A stretch of DNA of 64,000 nt, taken from contig NW_020289977.1 of NCBI RefSeq assembly GCF_003144245.1, forward strand, positions 1,240,001 through 1,304,000. Reading direction: 5' to 3'. Positions within the stretch are counted from its first letter, which is position 1, and every line of letters starts with the position of its first letter. The position numbers and the translations under genes were made by a program. This DNA is from Jaminaea rosea. Its lineage: Eukaryota > Basidiomycota > Exobasidiomycetes > Microstromatales. Below the pieces are notes generated by a model. It was not told the DNA's origin. It saw only the letters and a list, made by a program, of their open reading frames with translations, and did not search any database. Shown in pieces: positions 44,334 to 55,990 of the stretch.

Positions 44334-47300
44334 ATGCCCTCGTCCTCATCGACCAATCGGGTCACAGACCTTGTCGCCCGCTTCGAGGCCGACACGCAAC
44401 AGCGCCCACACCCACGCGCAAGCCAGACAACGAGATCCAGCCCTAGTATCATTCGAGGCTCACTCTCAACGATGGACTGGAGACCGATCGAGCGACTCTC
44501 TCCACCAGCATCACGGCCTCCTCGCCGCTCAATGACCGCTCTTCAGCCCACTGGCCCGACGCTCGTACCGCCCAGTGTCAGGCGGCCGGAGCCCCATGTT
44601 CAGAAGGGAATCAGCAACGTGACACTCGGTCTGAATGAACAACCAATGGAAAGAAGAAAGGAGTCACCTCGGTCGCGGAGACATACACATTGCGAGCCTT
44701 CAGGACTGGCGCGTGAGCAACCTCGCGTCCCGCCGCCGCCATCGCCGCCGCCCGCGACACAGCCGGATGAGCAGAGGCCAGCGATACCTCTTGCACAAGA
44801 TCCAAGCCAAGATCAGCGGAGCCGTCACTCGAACAAGCGGCCTCAAGCGCCAACGCAGCATCCTGAGTCACCACCTTGGCCCTCATGCTCACCTTCGCAC
44901 ATTCCCCGCCCTCGTCCTCCACCGCTTCCCGCCTCACGCGTTTTCTCCAGCACGTCCTTGCCACTTCATCTCCCCGAACTCGACGCACATCTCTCCAATC
45001 CACGCCTCTTCTTCGCTCCATGTTTCGCTGCAGATCTGACGCCGTATTCTCGCGAGGAGCGAGAGCTTTACGGTCTCGAGAAGGCTAAAGGAGACGGAGC
45101 AGCGCCGCGCGAGCTTGCGGGAGATCAGCTGAAACTATGCGGGAAGGAGGCCAACAGAGGGATTAGGAGAAGACGTGGACGCAGAAGAGGAGGCTTTCAA
45201 GAGCTGGATGACAATGATGACGACAGCTGCGAGGAAGGAAGGAATGGCATGGCCATGTCCGACCTCGAGGAGAAACCATCTCGCACTTCTCCTAGCATCC
45301 TACCACCACTCCAACTCCTCAACACAACATCAACTCTCAACGAGCTCAAGTCCAACGCTGTAGGTCCCCGTGCTCCAGCGTCAGGATGGCTCGCCAGCAT
45401 CCCATCAGCAGACACCATTATCGGCTCTGTCCTCGACACGCTCATCGGCGTAGAGGGCAGCTCCTTCGCAGCCTCGCTCTTCCGATTCGGCTTGCTGCGA
45501 GACTTCGCACAGATGATGCGACTCAATTTGACCTTCACCTCCGACAATCCCTCAACATCAAAAGCTACACACTTCCTATTCAGCACTCTGCCATCGATTC
45601 TCGCTCTCGACTTTGTCAGTGTCTTCGGCCTCGCCGTAATCTTCCTCCTCGCCTGGTTCGTAGCCACCGCTGGCGCCTTGGGGTGGTTCTGGCGCATGAC
45701 CTCCGCGTATGATCCGAATCGAGACATTCAAGGATTTGAGGGGCAACCCTACATCTTCAGATCGCCAAGGCGGGGGACAAAGGCCGCGAACGTCGTCGTG
45801 ACCTTCTTGTTGATGACGCTCTATATTCCGCTGACGAAGCTGGCCATGGATGTGTTGGTTTGGGAGGAGGATTTCTGGGTCAAACGAGGGGGCGAGGGTG
45901 GGGAACAGCCGGTGTGCTGGAGCACAGCGAAGAGTGGGGAGGAGTTCAACTTTGCGTGGTTGCTCGTTCCCCTCGCAGGGTTGATAGTGCTCGTCTATAC
46001 GGTTGCTTGGCCGATCTACATGGGACGTGAGTACCAGATCTCGGCGAGAGACAGCAGCGCAGCTGATGGCTGACGGCTACTCTTCGTACTTTCGGTCGCT
46101 AGGCGTTATCCTCAAGATGCGTCCGCAGCAGCTCAGCCGGTACAATCAGCTCGGCGTGAAGCGCACCCGTCAGGAGTTAGAGGTGGTGCGTATCTCCGCT
46201 CGCTACGGCGCTAACCCTCACCGTGTCGACTCACTCTCCTCTCCCCTCCGACCCGCTCTCGCAGGAATACAATCGCCAGCTATCAAATGACAAGTCGCCG
46301 CTCCGCTTCCTCTACAGCGCATATCGACGCAACCACAGCGCCTACGACCCGGTGCACCTCGTCTTCTTCAAGCTCTCAACAGTGTTCGTAATCTCTCTGT
46401 CCTCGCCCAATAATTGCCTCTGGCGAGAGACCGATCGCACCAAACTCCTCATAGCGCAGCAGTGCCTGCTGCTCATCCTTCAGGCCGCTCTGTTGACGGT
46501 GCACATCTTCACTCGACCATTCAATGACGCCATTTCAAACCGCTCGGAGCTATGCAGTCGGGCAAGCTACGTAGCCACGTCCGTTCTCGGACTGGTAGTG
46601 GCCTTGAAGGGCAAGCAGGTCTCCACATCGGCGGTCCTCTGGTGTATGCAATTTCTCTCCTACACCTCAAGCCTCTACTTCGCCATCGTGAGCACCTCGC
46701 TCGTCTCGCACGCCGTCAAACGCCTACAGCGGCGGGTAGACTGGGGTATTGACGTGTATTCTCCGCACCTCAACTTGGCCAAGCACGTGAGGAGAAGGGT
46801 CTGGGAAGAGACGTTGAGCATTTTGCTGCTCACGGGAAAACGATTCCGTATGCGTGAGGGGGGAGTGGTAGCCTTCAGCGCGAGACAGGATCAGTGGCCG
46901 CCGTACCTCCTCTTCTTCAACGGCACACCGGCAGAGCGACACATTGAGAATTTGCAGATTCTCAAGCAGATTGGTATCGATGAGTACAGGCGACAGTGCG
47001 ATGCATTGCGCTCTACAAGCGAGGGATGGCGCACTCTGGCCCTCCTTGAAGAAATTCAGCGACATTATACCGGGCCAGACGCCTTCTACCGACCACAAGG
47101 CGTGGATGGCAAGGGACAGTTCTCGCCACTACCTTCGCGAGACAGCACTGTGGCGCCTGCTACGATCTCACACTTCGGCAAAGCCTTCGTCGTCCCCTTT
47201 CCACCCACGGTCGTCTTCCGTTATGACAACGTGCCAGGTGACGACACGATTGAGCTCAGCACCCTCGCCGAGTTTCAGGACTTCGTCAGGCAGAACAAGA

Positions 47301-48640
47301 GCGAGGAGATCACATCAGCAAAGATGGTGAGACTGAGCTTGAGGGCCCTCGATGGACAGCGAGTATTCTGTCCGTTCGAGTGTAGCGATGACGAAGCCGT
47401 TGGGTCGACCGGCTTGGGTTCAGGCAGAGGCAAGTCGTCCCTGACGTACGCGACGAGCTATACGTACGCTAGGCTGCGCATAGCGATCAAGACCTTCCTA
47501 CCGTGGCGAGACTATAACTTTGCGTCCGGCTTCCACGTCTTCCTCGACTACTCAGAGGGAACTCGCTTCGATGCAAGGACGGGTCGCACCAAGCTGGGCC
47601 AACATGCCGTGTCAGTACCTGCCTCACGGGCATTTGGGCTGCACGATACGGACTTTGCTCTCAGCCCAGGTGTGGCAACCTTCTTGCGGGCGAATGAGCA
47701 GATATTGCGTGCGAGGTTTAGGGGTATGGAAGAGCTGATGAGGGGATATCGTGCTCACTTCTATGCTGAGGCGCGAGGAAAACGAGAGGTGATGGACTAC
47801 TCGTTCCTCTGCGACGTCTTCGACCCGCCAGCCCAGCCTGATGGGCGGCCACCCTCCTTGAAGGACCTTGATCAGGAACACCACATCGCAAGAGAGCTGC
47901 AGCACGATTTCCCTCGCACCCTTTCTCTGCTCTGTGCCCGGCAGACGCATCTCAATCGCTCCCCACTGCACGCGTACTGGTGGCTCTGGTGGGACGAACT
48001 GGTCCGCGCGAACGGCAACGACTACAGTAAAGCCTTGCGAGACGATCCTAGGATCAACCCGCGACACGAAAGAAGCATCGCCTGGACGCCGCTACCTCGT
48101 CGCAAATTGGAGGAGAGGCTCAAAGAGGGCGACAAAAGCTTGGCCAAGCTGCTGCACACGGGAGAGGTGAATCGGCTCTACTTCGCTCTTGACGCTATTT
48201 GGGCCCAGATGAAGTGCGGGGAAGGAAAGGGGATCGAAGTGACACTCGACGGCCCGACAGGGCAGCCGCAGCATCCCGGCTCGGTAGATGACGAAGACGA
48301 CTCTCTCCTCAAGGCCAGTCCAGGCGCGACGCCTACCTCCTCAACCTTCACCGGTGGAGGTGATACGGATGCCGCCTCTTCCATCTTGCCGCTGGTGGAC
48401 CAGCCCCTCTGGCGGTGGGAGGAGCGCTTGCTCGCAGGGCAAGGGGATGGAGCTAGACTGGGCAGGGGAATGGGTTGCTTCCGCAACGCGTGGGAGGCGA
48501 CGTTGCGCTTTCTCGCTCTGGAGCCGCTGTTGATGCCGCAGCGCGGGGAGAAGAAGCGTCACAGGGATCTATGGGTCTTCGTACATGTTGATCGGACGGG
48601 GAAGAGGTTGGTGGTGACTCCGAGTGGGGTGAGGGAGTAA
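44334..48640 (+). CDS. Multi-pass membrane protein of unknown function
   Basis: Exons 44334-46026, 46103-46185 and 46265-48640 give 1383 aa; the introns are 76 and 79 nt. The ATG at 44334 sits in a good context (ACCGCCATG). The first 330 residues are Pro/Ser/Arg-rich and disordered. About seven hydrophobic segments follow. Three are in exon 1 (around FGLAVIFLLAWFVATAG, VVVTFLLMTLYIPLTKLA and LLVPLAGLIVLVYTVAW). Four are in exon 3 (around KLSTVFVISL, CLLLILQAALLTVHIF, SVLGLVVAL and FLSYTSSLYFAIVSTSL). The remaining 650 residues look soluble and globular, with several WW/WE-containing motifs near the C-terminus. I do not recognise the family; channel or transporter would be guesses. The last donor could be 46183 or 46186 (one Val of difference). 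Confidence 0.7.
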
Positions 48641-48693
48641 ATGCATTGCATTGCTGGTGACTATCTGACTGACTCGCCCATGGGCGGCGGTTT

Positions 48694-51600
48694 CTACACT
48701 ACTACAGCCTGCTGAGGCGCCCTGATCCCGGCGGGAGTGCCCGATCCTGAACTTGCCGCCGCTGTTCCCTCACCGCCACCAAGCACCCTCGCCCTCAGTA
48801 TCTGGCATCTATGTCCGATAGATCGAATGAAGGGCTGAACTGTCAGACTTGTTCCACCCCCTTCAGCGCCCTCAATCAGAGTCCCCAACATGACCTCAGC
48901 GGTCTCGTATGCCAACAAGCACGCATGCACGTCCCACGTAGATGAAGAAGGGGACGCGGAGGAAGCGCTGCCAGCAGCAGTGGGCGTTCCACTTGGGCTC
49001 CCACTGATATTGACAGCGCTAGGCGCCACTGCCGGGCTCTGGTGCTCCAACTCGTCGATTGCTGCAGCCCGAGCGAGCTGCATGGCTTTATCGTAGATGA
49101 TCTTGTCCACGTTGACGGGCGACGCTAGCTGTCCACCAGCTGCTCCTGCTCCTGCAGATCGCAATTGGAGCGTCTTCATCTTGTTGCGAACGGACTCGGC
49201 CCGCTCCATTGTCTCTGCGAACCTCTTGCGGAGGTAGTGAACCGCTTCATTGATCTCAGGGGCGACTATGCTGCTGGCCCCCACCGACCGTGGTGATGCT
49301 GCAGCTGATGCGGGAGTGACGGACAAGTGTGCCCTGACAGCCTCGATACCGGCTTGCAAGAAGCCAAGGGATTTCACGTACACCTGCAAAGCTTCAGCCG
49401 CAATCATGCCCAGCAACGCATCGTCGTACTGCGGAGGGGAAGCGACCGCCGTGCCAATGGTGGTGCCCGTAAAGGAAGGGCTGCGGTATTGTCTCTGTGA
49501 GTCCTGGAGCGAACTCGCCGACGCAGAAGCGCTTCCTACAGTTGCAGCAATCGTGCCCGCATTGCTCCAAGCATCACCAAAAGCACTGCACATCTTGGAG
49601 TCGGCAAATTCGCACAACACGTAGGCTTTTTGGCCAAGGTCGTCCAGGCGAAGTAGAAGTTGCGCTTCTTGCTCGGCGGCATCATCACCTGCGATGTTCT
49701 CTTCGCCCGCATTGGTAGTTGCCTGAGTGGGCATCGCACCGGCCGAGGTGGCAGCTCCGCTCGCTGTTGCCTGTCCTGCGGAGCCTGCAACAATCGCTGG
49801 ACTCCCTCCCCGCACATGTGCAAGGGCACCTAGCAAGCTCGTCCCGCTTGGGATGCCGAAGAGCTTTTGACTTGCTTGGCTTGCCTGCGTGAGGGCACGC
49901 GCAAGTGCCGAGCTGGGCGGTGGCGGCGCTGGAGCTGAAGCAGGCGTCGTCGGGTAAGAGGAGGGCGGCGTAGCCTGTTGATGTTGCTTCTCTTGGTCTG
50001 CACCGAATGAGCTTGACGAGACTCGCCGACCTATGAAGGACTGCCTTCTCACGCCAGGAGGGAGGGCAAAGGGCGCGGACGGTGAGGTGGAGAGAGCAGA
50101 GGGCGCTGAGGGTGTTGGTGACCCTGCGCCCGCCACAGGCAGAGGCGTGAGTGTTGGTCTGGGCGAATTGGGGGTCAAAGTGGTCGACCTAGGCGACGGT
50201 GATGTAGGTGAGTGTGCACTCGCAAATGCAGGCGACGAACCAGTGACGCCCACTGCCGCACTGAACCCCGAGCTGAGCTTCGTCAATCTCGATGGCCGCC
50301 GCGCTAGTCGAGCAGCAGCGCTGACTGCACCCTGTGCTTGTGCTGACAGCGGACTCCTCGCGGCTGGCACTGAGGAAGGCGAGCGACTCAGCTCCTCGGC
50401 AAGGGCGTTCGAATCGATGTTGCCTTTGTCTACGATGACGTATTGCGAGTCCGAGTCTGAGTCTTCCTGTGGGGGTGCAGTGGGGAGTGAGGGTGGCAAG
50501 GCGAATGAAGGGGAGGGAGAAGGTGACGGGGAGGCAGCATGCTCGGTGGTGGCGGGCCGTGTTGTCGACGCTTTTGTCGGCGTCGTCGAGCTCGACTCTC
50601 CCCTCGACAGTATGTACTTGGGCGGAAACTTGGGTAGAGGCGGCATTGGTGGGAGAGGGGGCGGCGCCTGAACACGAGTCGAGGATGCGGGCTGGAGTGG
50701 GAGAGTTGGTCCAGGTGTTGGCCTCGGTGGTGAGACAGGTGCCGGTGGTACGATTGTTGATGAGTCTGTATTGCTTGCCGCTCCCTTGACAACAGCTGGT
50801 CTTGCCCCGACAATGACCGGCGACGCAAAGAAGTCATCGAAGCTTAGCCTCTCCACTGGAACACGCTTGAGTAAGCCCCTGATCAGCGTCTTGAGGTCAT
50901 CGGCCACGGGCGTGGGCCCACGCTTCTCTTCTTCGGCAGACACCACTTCACCCGCATCTCGTCTTTTCTCCACCTCCCGCAACCAAGTCGTCTCGCTGCG
51001 CTCATCTGGGAAACGTATCCGATCATCGTTACGCTCGATCCGTCTGAGGAGCTCGACGTGGTTGCTTGCACGGAACGGCGGCTTTCCAACGACCATCTCG
51101 AAGGTCACAGCGCCGATGGACCACAAGTCGGCCTTAGCATCGTACTTTTCGTAGCGCAAGATTTCTGGCGCCATGTACAGTGGCGAGCCGCAGAGTGTCT
51201 CGGCGAGTGATGCAGCAGGAAGGGAGCGTGCAAAGCCAAAGTCTGCGACCTTCATTTGCGGGATGCCCGCCGGATGGCCTGTGGCGAGGCATGCTGCATC
51301 CGGTGGTTGAAGGAGGAGATTTTGCGGCTTGATATCCCGATGAACGATGTTGCGCTGTCGCATGAACTGCATAGCGCTTGCCAATTGCTCCAAGAAGCTG
51401 CGTACCACGGCATCGTTGAGGCCGCCGTCGCTCGGATGTGGCCACCGCTTCGTCGCATCCAGAAAGGACTTGGACATGGTGAGCGAGGAAGCAGGCTCAT
51501 GATCGTCTAAGTTGGCTAGCTGACCCTTTTTGCGGATGTACTGCGACAAGTCGCCGCCGGCGCTGAAGTGCATGACGAGGTAGATGTGCGAATCCGTCTT

Positions 51601-51870
51601 GAGGCAGTCGATGAGCTCGACTATATTTGGGTGGCTGACAGTCTTGAGAATGGCGATCTCGCCTTCGAGGTTGTCGAGCAACTTCTGCGTCAGCTTGCGT
51701 CGAGTGACGATTTTGATCGCTACTGGTCGCCTGCGGCCGCCATCTTGGGCATCAGAGTGGCCTCGATGTACAACGGCAAAGGAGCCTTTGCCTATCTCTC
51801 TGCCAATGGTGAAGGGGCCGATCGTGGGCGGCGGGGAGGAGGATGAGGAGGCGGCTGCGGAGGAGGACAT
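48694..51870 (-). CDS. ATG1: Autophagy-initiating Ser/Thr kinase Atg1
   Basis: This is a single exon of 1058 aa. ATG at 51870 is chosen because the kinase fold begins 17 residues later; the frame continues upstream with other ATGs that would add unrelated sequence. Kinase motifs are [15 protein letters not shown] (23-37), AIKIV with K53, [31 protein letters not shown] and [12 protein letters not shown]. Two short inserts typical of fungal Atg1 occur in the C-lobe. A Pro/Ser-rich linker carries an Atg8-interacting motif, SDSQ-Y477-V-I-V480, equivalent in place and form to YVVV of yeast Atg1. The C-terminal helical region (about 760-1040: [44 protein letters not shown]) matches the EAT domain that binds Atg13 and membranes. 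The kinase starts autophagosome formation under starvation. Confidence 0.93.
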   Translation of the reverse strand: MSSSAAASSSSSPPPTIGPFTIGREIGKGSFAVVHRGHSDAQDGGRRRPVAIKIVTRRKLTQKLLDNLEGEIAILKTVSHPNIVELIDCLKTDSHIYLVMHFSAGGDLSQYIRKKGQLANLDDHEPASSLTMSKSFLDATKRWPHPSDGGLNDAVVRSFLEQLASAMQFMRQRNIVHRDIKPQNLLLQPPDAACLATGHPAGIPQMKVADFGFARSLPAASLAETLCGSPLYMAPEILRYEKYDAKADLWSIGAVTFEMVVGKPPFRASNHVELLRRIERNDDRIRFPDERSETTWLREVEKRRDAGEVVSAEEEKRGPTPVADDLKTLIRGLLKRVPVERLSFDDFFASPVIVGARPAVVKGAASNTDSSTIVPPAPVSPPRPTPGPTLPLQPASSTRVQAPPPLPPMPPLPKFPPKYILSRGESSSTTPTKASTTRPATTEHAASPSPSPSPSFALPPSLPTAPPQEDSDSDSQYVIVDKGNIDSNALAEELSRSPSSVPAARSPLSAQAQGAVSAAARLARRPSRLTKLSSGFSAAVGVTGSSPAFASAHSPTSPSPRSTTLTPNSPRPTLTPLPVAGAGSPTPSAPSALSTSPSAPFALPPGVRRQSFIGRRVSSSSFGADQEKQHQQATPPSSYPTTPASAPAPPPPSSALARALTQASQASQKLFGIPSGTSLLGALAHVRGGSPAIVAGSAGQATASGAATSAGAMPTQATTNAGEENIAGDDAAEQEAQLLLRLDDLGQKAYVLCEFADSKMCSAFGDAWSNAGTIAATVGSASASASSLQDSQRQYRSPSFTGTTIGTAVASPPQYDDALLGMIAAEALQVYVKSLGFLQAGIEAVRAHLSVTPASAAASPRSVGASSIVAPEINEAVHYLRKRFAETMERAESVRNKMKTLQLRSAGAGAAGGQLASPVNVDKIIYDKAMQLARAAAIDELEHQSPAVAPSAVNISGSPSGTPTAAGSASSASPSSSTWDVHACLLAYETAEVMLGTLIEGAEGGGTSLTVQPFIRSIGHRCQILRARVLGGGEGTAAASSGSGTPAGIRAPQQAVVV

Positions 51871-52262
51871 GGCTGCCACTGCGCCACAAGAGGCACGAGC
51901 GGCCGTCCAAGCAAAGGATGGAAAGCTGTCAGTCAGCAAGGAGTGATGCGCGAGGCTATATGCACGCTCGAGGCAGTGATGTGAGGACGTGGTTAGGAGG
52001 TCAACGAGTTGCGGGCCGACCGGGTCGAGTCCGCTCAGCCAATCTCTCGACTCGATGAGGCGGGACGCGGAACAGGCGCGAGACCCCGGATGCATGATGC
52101 ACGGACCCCGCCATTTTTGCGCGAGATCATTAAGATGACTCAAGTGCGGTGAAATGATGTGATTGGACCACGCGATGGGGGCATGCATATAGACAATGGC
52201 AAAGAAGAACACAAAGCAGGGCAGTGAAAGCAAGCAAGTGTCCACTTACAGTCTCGTCGCCC
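51871..52262. promoter_or_regulatory. Upstream region of ATG1
   Basis: This 392-bp stretch lies between the Atg1 start and the Cdt1 stop, both on the minus strand. It should hold the Atg1 promoter and leader. The Atg1 frame stays open through it to about 52245 with upstream ATGs, but the encoded sequence has no kinase-family character, so I read it as untranslated. No defined element was recognised. Confidence 0.45.
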
Positions 52263-54974
52263 TCATTTGGCGCGCTCCAACTCATCCCTGACCCTCGTTC
52301 TCACCTCCGCCAACCCCACATCTCCTCCTACCAACCTCGCCCATTCCTTCCCCCCAACTACGCGCAGCTCCACAAAGCCCGGGGCCACCTCTCTCAATAG
52401 GTCCAGCGCAATTCTTGCCTCACCCGTGCTGAGCGCCACCTTGCTGCTCTTCGAGATGGAAGACAGCACGTCTGGAAGAGGCAAAACGGGAAAGCGGCTG
52501 GCCGAGCGGAGAGTGGTGGGCGAGGATGAGGAAGAGGAAGAAGCGGTGAAGAGGAGGTAGAGGTTGGAGGCCACGTCATTTAGACGCGAGAGGGTAGAGC
52601 GCCGCTTGAAGCTAGACATTGCGCCGTCGCCGGGGAGGGAGGCAAAGTGGCGCTGTGCAAGGGAGGCAGCACGCTTGGCTTCTTCCTTTGCTTTGATGCG
52701 CTCGACCAAGGATAGAGAGGCAGTTGAAGGAGCGCTCTCTGTCGAGCATGGAGTGGAAGTAGCATCTGCTGCTTGACGAGGCTGCTTGGTGATACGCGTC
52801 TCAGCGGGGGCTTCGCGCAGACTCGGCAGCAGGGCGCAAGGAATGGGAGGGGCATCCTTAAGAAGGAAGTCAGGATGCCAGGCCGTAAGTTCTCCGCAGG
52901 CTGGAGGTCGTTGCCACTCTGGCGCTTGCTCTGCCGACTTCACGTCCGGCTTGCCGTCCAACTCCTCTTCTGAGAAGTGTACCGTCCTGCGGCCAGCCTT
53001 GCGACCCTCCGGGCGAGTGGCCGAGGGAGTGAGGAGGCCTCCATGCCCCACCTCGACTGAACGCGGACCAACTTGGGATTCAGGCGTCTGCGCCCTCTCG
53101 CTTCTCACTGGCGCCGCCATCAACTCCTCGCTCCCTCTCAAGCCTTCTCTCTCATTAAGCCACTCCTCCATGGTCTGCGCGCACATAGTTCTTAGCCGCT
53201 TTCCAACCTCAGCCTTTCGCTCCTCAATCCCATTATTCCACATCGCCACAAACGACATCCCCTCCCGACCGACCGACGGCGATGCCGATCCGCCGCTGCC
53301 ACTGCTCGTCTCCCTCTTGCGCTTAGCTGAGGGGGGCGTGGAAGGCGGAGTATCGATGCCGAAAACGCCACCAGCGACCGACTTCGAGGGAGGCGTGCTC
53401 GGCATCTGTAGCGCTGACTGCCCTGTACCGTACGACACTTGCATCGGCGGAGTCACTTGTCGTCTCGTCCGCGAGATAGTGAGCTCGATGCCCAGCGACC
53501 AGTCCCACCTTCGTCGCCCGGAAGAATCGAGACTTCTCTGCCTCGTGATGATGAAGCCGAGTCCGCCGAGCCCATCTTTGGGCAGCTGCTCAGGGGGAGC
53601 AGTCGGAGCCGCATTGCGCTGGGGAAGCGGGATCGAGGCAACGCGGCCATTTGACCAGATGTAGGTGAGCCTTGCCAGCTCGATAGGACCTAGCTTCCTG
53701 CCAGCTGCACGCTCTACGAGAGGCTGGAGGGCGCTGTAAGAGATGATGTTGGGTAGACGGATGCAGGACGTCGAGCTGCTGCTTGCGCCTGCGGCGTCTG
53801 AACTGGCGGCGGATGAGCTGCTACTACCGAGGCCGGCGGTGGCGAGATGCACCACTAAAGCGCGCTCGATGGCGGTATGCAGGAGATAGAGAGAGTTGTA
53901 GTGGGCCGGCAAAGGGAGATCCGCAGAGACGCTGTACGGCAGAGAGGCAATCCCCTCAGCTTGCGCCGCATCCAGCGCTGGCGGTGCCTCGGGGCTCTGG
54001 TCGATGAAGGGATTCTCTTCTTCCGCGACAATAGGGACAGCTGGCACTGGTCGATGCTGATGCTTCGAAGGCCCCGCCTTTGGGGACGACGCGAGCGACG
54101 AGAAGATCCCCGCAGAAATGGTCGGCTTGGGCCTTGGCGTGTCGAATGGGTCGACGAACTTGGCTGCTTTCATTGGTGTCGCAAAGGACGTCAATGGGTG
54201 ACCAGTCGGTTGCTCGCGCACGCTTTTCGGCGTGATGACCAAGTCGTCGTCTCCTGCTCCTGGCTGCATCGCCCGCGTTGGTGTCTGAGCTCGTGACGCA
54301 TCCTCGCTTTCGGTGCCTGTATCCATGTCCATCAGACTCAAGCCTCCCTCCTGACTGGCTCCTAGCGCACGGAAGGATGGTCTTTTCTTGTCGTGCGGTA
54401 GCGGGCTCTCCTCGCTCTGCGCCTGAAAGCGCTCATAGGACAGCTGGGACAGTCTGCGTTTGCGAGGAGCCTGGGGTGGTTCTAGTGGTCCCGGCGGTGT
54501 CTCTCGCGTTGGTGTCCGATCCGTGCTCGGTGAGCCCTGACGAAGATAGGGAGGTGGCGCAGCAATGGAGAGGCCTTCCTGGTTGCGACGAGCCCGCGCC
54601 TGGGCCCCAGGGGAGATGAGGAGGAAGAGTTTGTTCTTGTCTGGGTCTGAGCGCACGGAGACGGGTGACTTGTGCTCTGCTTCGATCATCTCAGGAGGCG
54701 GAGAGACCGTCGGTGCAGCGACGGAAGACGCTGCCATCGCTGAAGCTGAAGTCGAAGCGACGACATCGCCGGTACGTGGCTCAGGGGTGGCGAAGCGATC
54801 CGGGCTGTCCTCGGTCACTTCTTGAACCCTGCTGACGCCGATGGGCTGGACGACCGCTTTTCCCTTGCCCTTTGCTCCTGTCTGGATGGATGATGAAGAT
54901 CGCTTCGTTGCTTGAAAGTGACCCAAGAGCGACGAAGGGCGCTGTGCGGCCGTCGATCGACGAGTGACTGGCAT
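52263..54974 (-). CDS. CDT1: DNA replication licensing factor Cdt1
   Basis: This is a single exon of 903 aa with ATG at 54974. A disordered, phosphosite-rich N-terminus is followed near residue 350 by LPLPAHYNSLYLLHTAIERAL, then IISYSALQPLVERAAGRKLGPIELARLTYIWSNGRV. The order and spacing are those of the Cdt1 central winged-helix (geminin/Mcm-binding) domain. It is lengthened by a Ser-rich loop and a Gln/Pro loop. Near 755 SLVERIKAKEEAKRA begins the C-terminal Mcm2-7-binding winged helix, which runs to the end (RIALDLLREVAPGFVELR). Cdt1 loads the MCM helicase onto origins in G1. The N-terminus SSLLGHFQATKR resembles a PIP-degron without the usual Gln. Identity rests on this two-domain layout rather than strong motifs. 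Confidence 0.72.
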   Translation of the reverse strand: MPVTRRSTAAQRPSSLLGHFQATKRSSSSIQTGAKGKGKAVVQPIGVSRVQEVTEDSPDRFATPEPRTGDVVASTSASAMAASSVAAPTVSPPPEMIEAEHKSPVSVRSDPDKNKLFLLISPGAQARARRNQEGLSIAAPPPYLRQGSPSTDRTPTRETPPGPLEPPQAPRKRRLSQLSYERFQAQSEESPLPHDKKRPSFRALGASQEGGLSLMDMDTGTESEDASRAQTPTRAMQPGAGDDDLVITPKSVREQPTGHPLTSFATPMKAAKFVDPFDTPRPKPTISAGIFSSLASSPKAGPSKHQHRPVPAVPIVAEEENPFIDQSPEAPPALDAAQAEGIASLPYSVSADLPLPAHYNSLYLLHTAIERALVVHLATAGLGSSSSSAASSDAAGASSSSTSCIRLPNIISYSALQPLVERAAGRKLGPIELARLTYIWSNGRVASIPLPQRNAAPTAPPEQLPKDGLGGLGFIITRQRSLDSSGRRRWDWSLGIELTISRTRRQVTPPMQVSYGTGQSALQMPSTPPSKSVAGGVFGIDTPPSTPPSAKRKRETSSGSGGSASPSVGREGMSFVAMWNNGIEERKAEVGKRLRTMCAQTMEEWLNEREGLRGSEELMAAPVRSERAQTPESQVGPRSVEVGHGGLLTPSATRPEGRKAGRRTVHFSEEELDGKPDVKSAEQAPEWQRPPACGELTAWHPDFLLKDAPPIPCALLPSLREAPAETRITKQPRQAADATSTPCSTESAPSTASLSLVERIKAKEEAKRAASLAQRHFASLPGDGAMSSFKRRSTLSRLNDVASNLYLLFTASSSSSSSPTTLRSASRFPVLPLPDVLSSISKSSKVALSTGEARIALDLLREVAPGFVELRVVGGKEWARLVGGDVGLAEVRTRVRDELERAK

Positions 54975-55990
54975 CGTAGTGGAGTGGATGGGATGGGATG
55001 TGGATATATGCTGTGTTGACCGATCTTCTATGCGTACGCTGTATGGTGAGATACAGAGCGAGGGGCCGATGAGCTCGGCGCGGGTATGCTAAGAGGGTGA
55101 GATGCTCTGAGCACTCTTGACTCTCGATGGTAGCGAGGATGGATGGCAGACAAGGAGGGTGGTGGGCTGCGAAGACAAAGGCGGAAGGTGGGCCGGGCGA
55201 GGGAAGCCGGGCGATGGAGGAGCGGAGTCTCGCCCGTTTCGCTCTCTTCCCTATTCCGTCAGCCTAGCGCGCCACGTCGCGCGGTCGAGCTGAAGAGGCG
55301 CGTTTCGCGTAAATTAGCCAGGCGGGCAGGCGACGCGCGTCGCAGCCCAGGTCCAGCCGCTCTCAAAGTCGATGCCATCGTCCCATTCGTGTGCCTCGTC
55401 CACTCATACGAGGACCATGTATCGCATAATTGCACCTACCCGTACGCAGGTGAGAGTGGAAACAACCTCTTCCTGCACCTAGCCTGCGCAGTCATGATAC
55501 ATCACCGCCGGCTTGACTCATGCGACATTGAGGTCCGAGCATCGCGATCTCCTCTTCACCCATGGGTCCGAGCGTTACCCAATCTCTCTTCAGCCGGCGT
55601 CCATCTTGATCGAGATGACTTCTAGACTCTCGCTGCTCTTCCACAGGGGCGATCGAAGGCTTTGATGTCTCACAGTCGGTGATGTGCGACCGCCACAGGA
55701 GTATCGATGCGGCGCAGCAACGCCACCTTCGTCCCTCTCTCGCCGATGATTTCGATGCTATAGCAATGACTTCATCTCGACGACCTACCCCTAACATCGG
55801 CGCAAGGGGAGGGGCGCTGTCTCCTGTGCCCCTCAAGATCTCGACGCCGTCAACGCCATCGTTTTGACACCTTCTCCCAACGCGAGGTATAAGATGTTAT
55901 CTCTCCCGCTGCCACCTTCTCATTCCCACCTCATCTCTTCTCTTCAGTCACCTCCTCACCGTCTTTACACCCCACATTCTCTTGGCTAGC
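54975..55990. other. Divergent promoter region, CDT1 / secreted repeat protein
   Basis: This stretch of about 1 kb lies between divergent starts. The CDT1 side carries a cluster of CGCG-rich elements (separate entry). The last 100 bp before 55991 are pyrimidine-rich (CTCTTCTCTTCAG, CACCTCCTCACC), as in strongly expressed fungal genes. A 160-codon frame at 55143-55625 is Arg-rich and has no recognisable domain, so it is not called. Confidence 0.5.
55298..55343. promoter_or_regulatory. Possible G1/S (MBF/E2F-like) element cluster upstream of CDT1
   Basis: GGCGCGTTTCGCGTAAA at 55298-55314 overlaps E2F/SBF-like cores (TTTCGCG). It is followed by a perfect 14-bp palindrome, GCGACGCGCGTCGC, at 55330-55343 that contains ACGCG on both strands. 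The pair lies about 330 bp upstream of the Cdt1 start. A function in S-phase transcription is inference from position and resemblance to MCB (ACGCGT). Confidence 0.3.

Noticed and set aside
51871-52245. N-terminal extension of Atg1 using upstream in-frame ATGs
   Set aside because: The added sequence has no relation to Atg1 and includes hydrophobic and Cys-containing runs. Atg1 kinases normally begin close to the kinase fold.
55143-55625. 160-codon plus-strand frame in the CDT1 upstream region
   Set aside because: Arg-rich translation with no domain or signal peptide. It overlaps promoter-like CGCG elements and looks like chance openness in GC-rich DNA.
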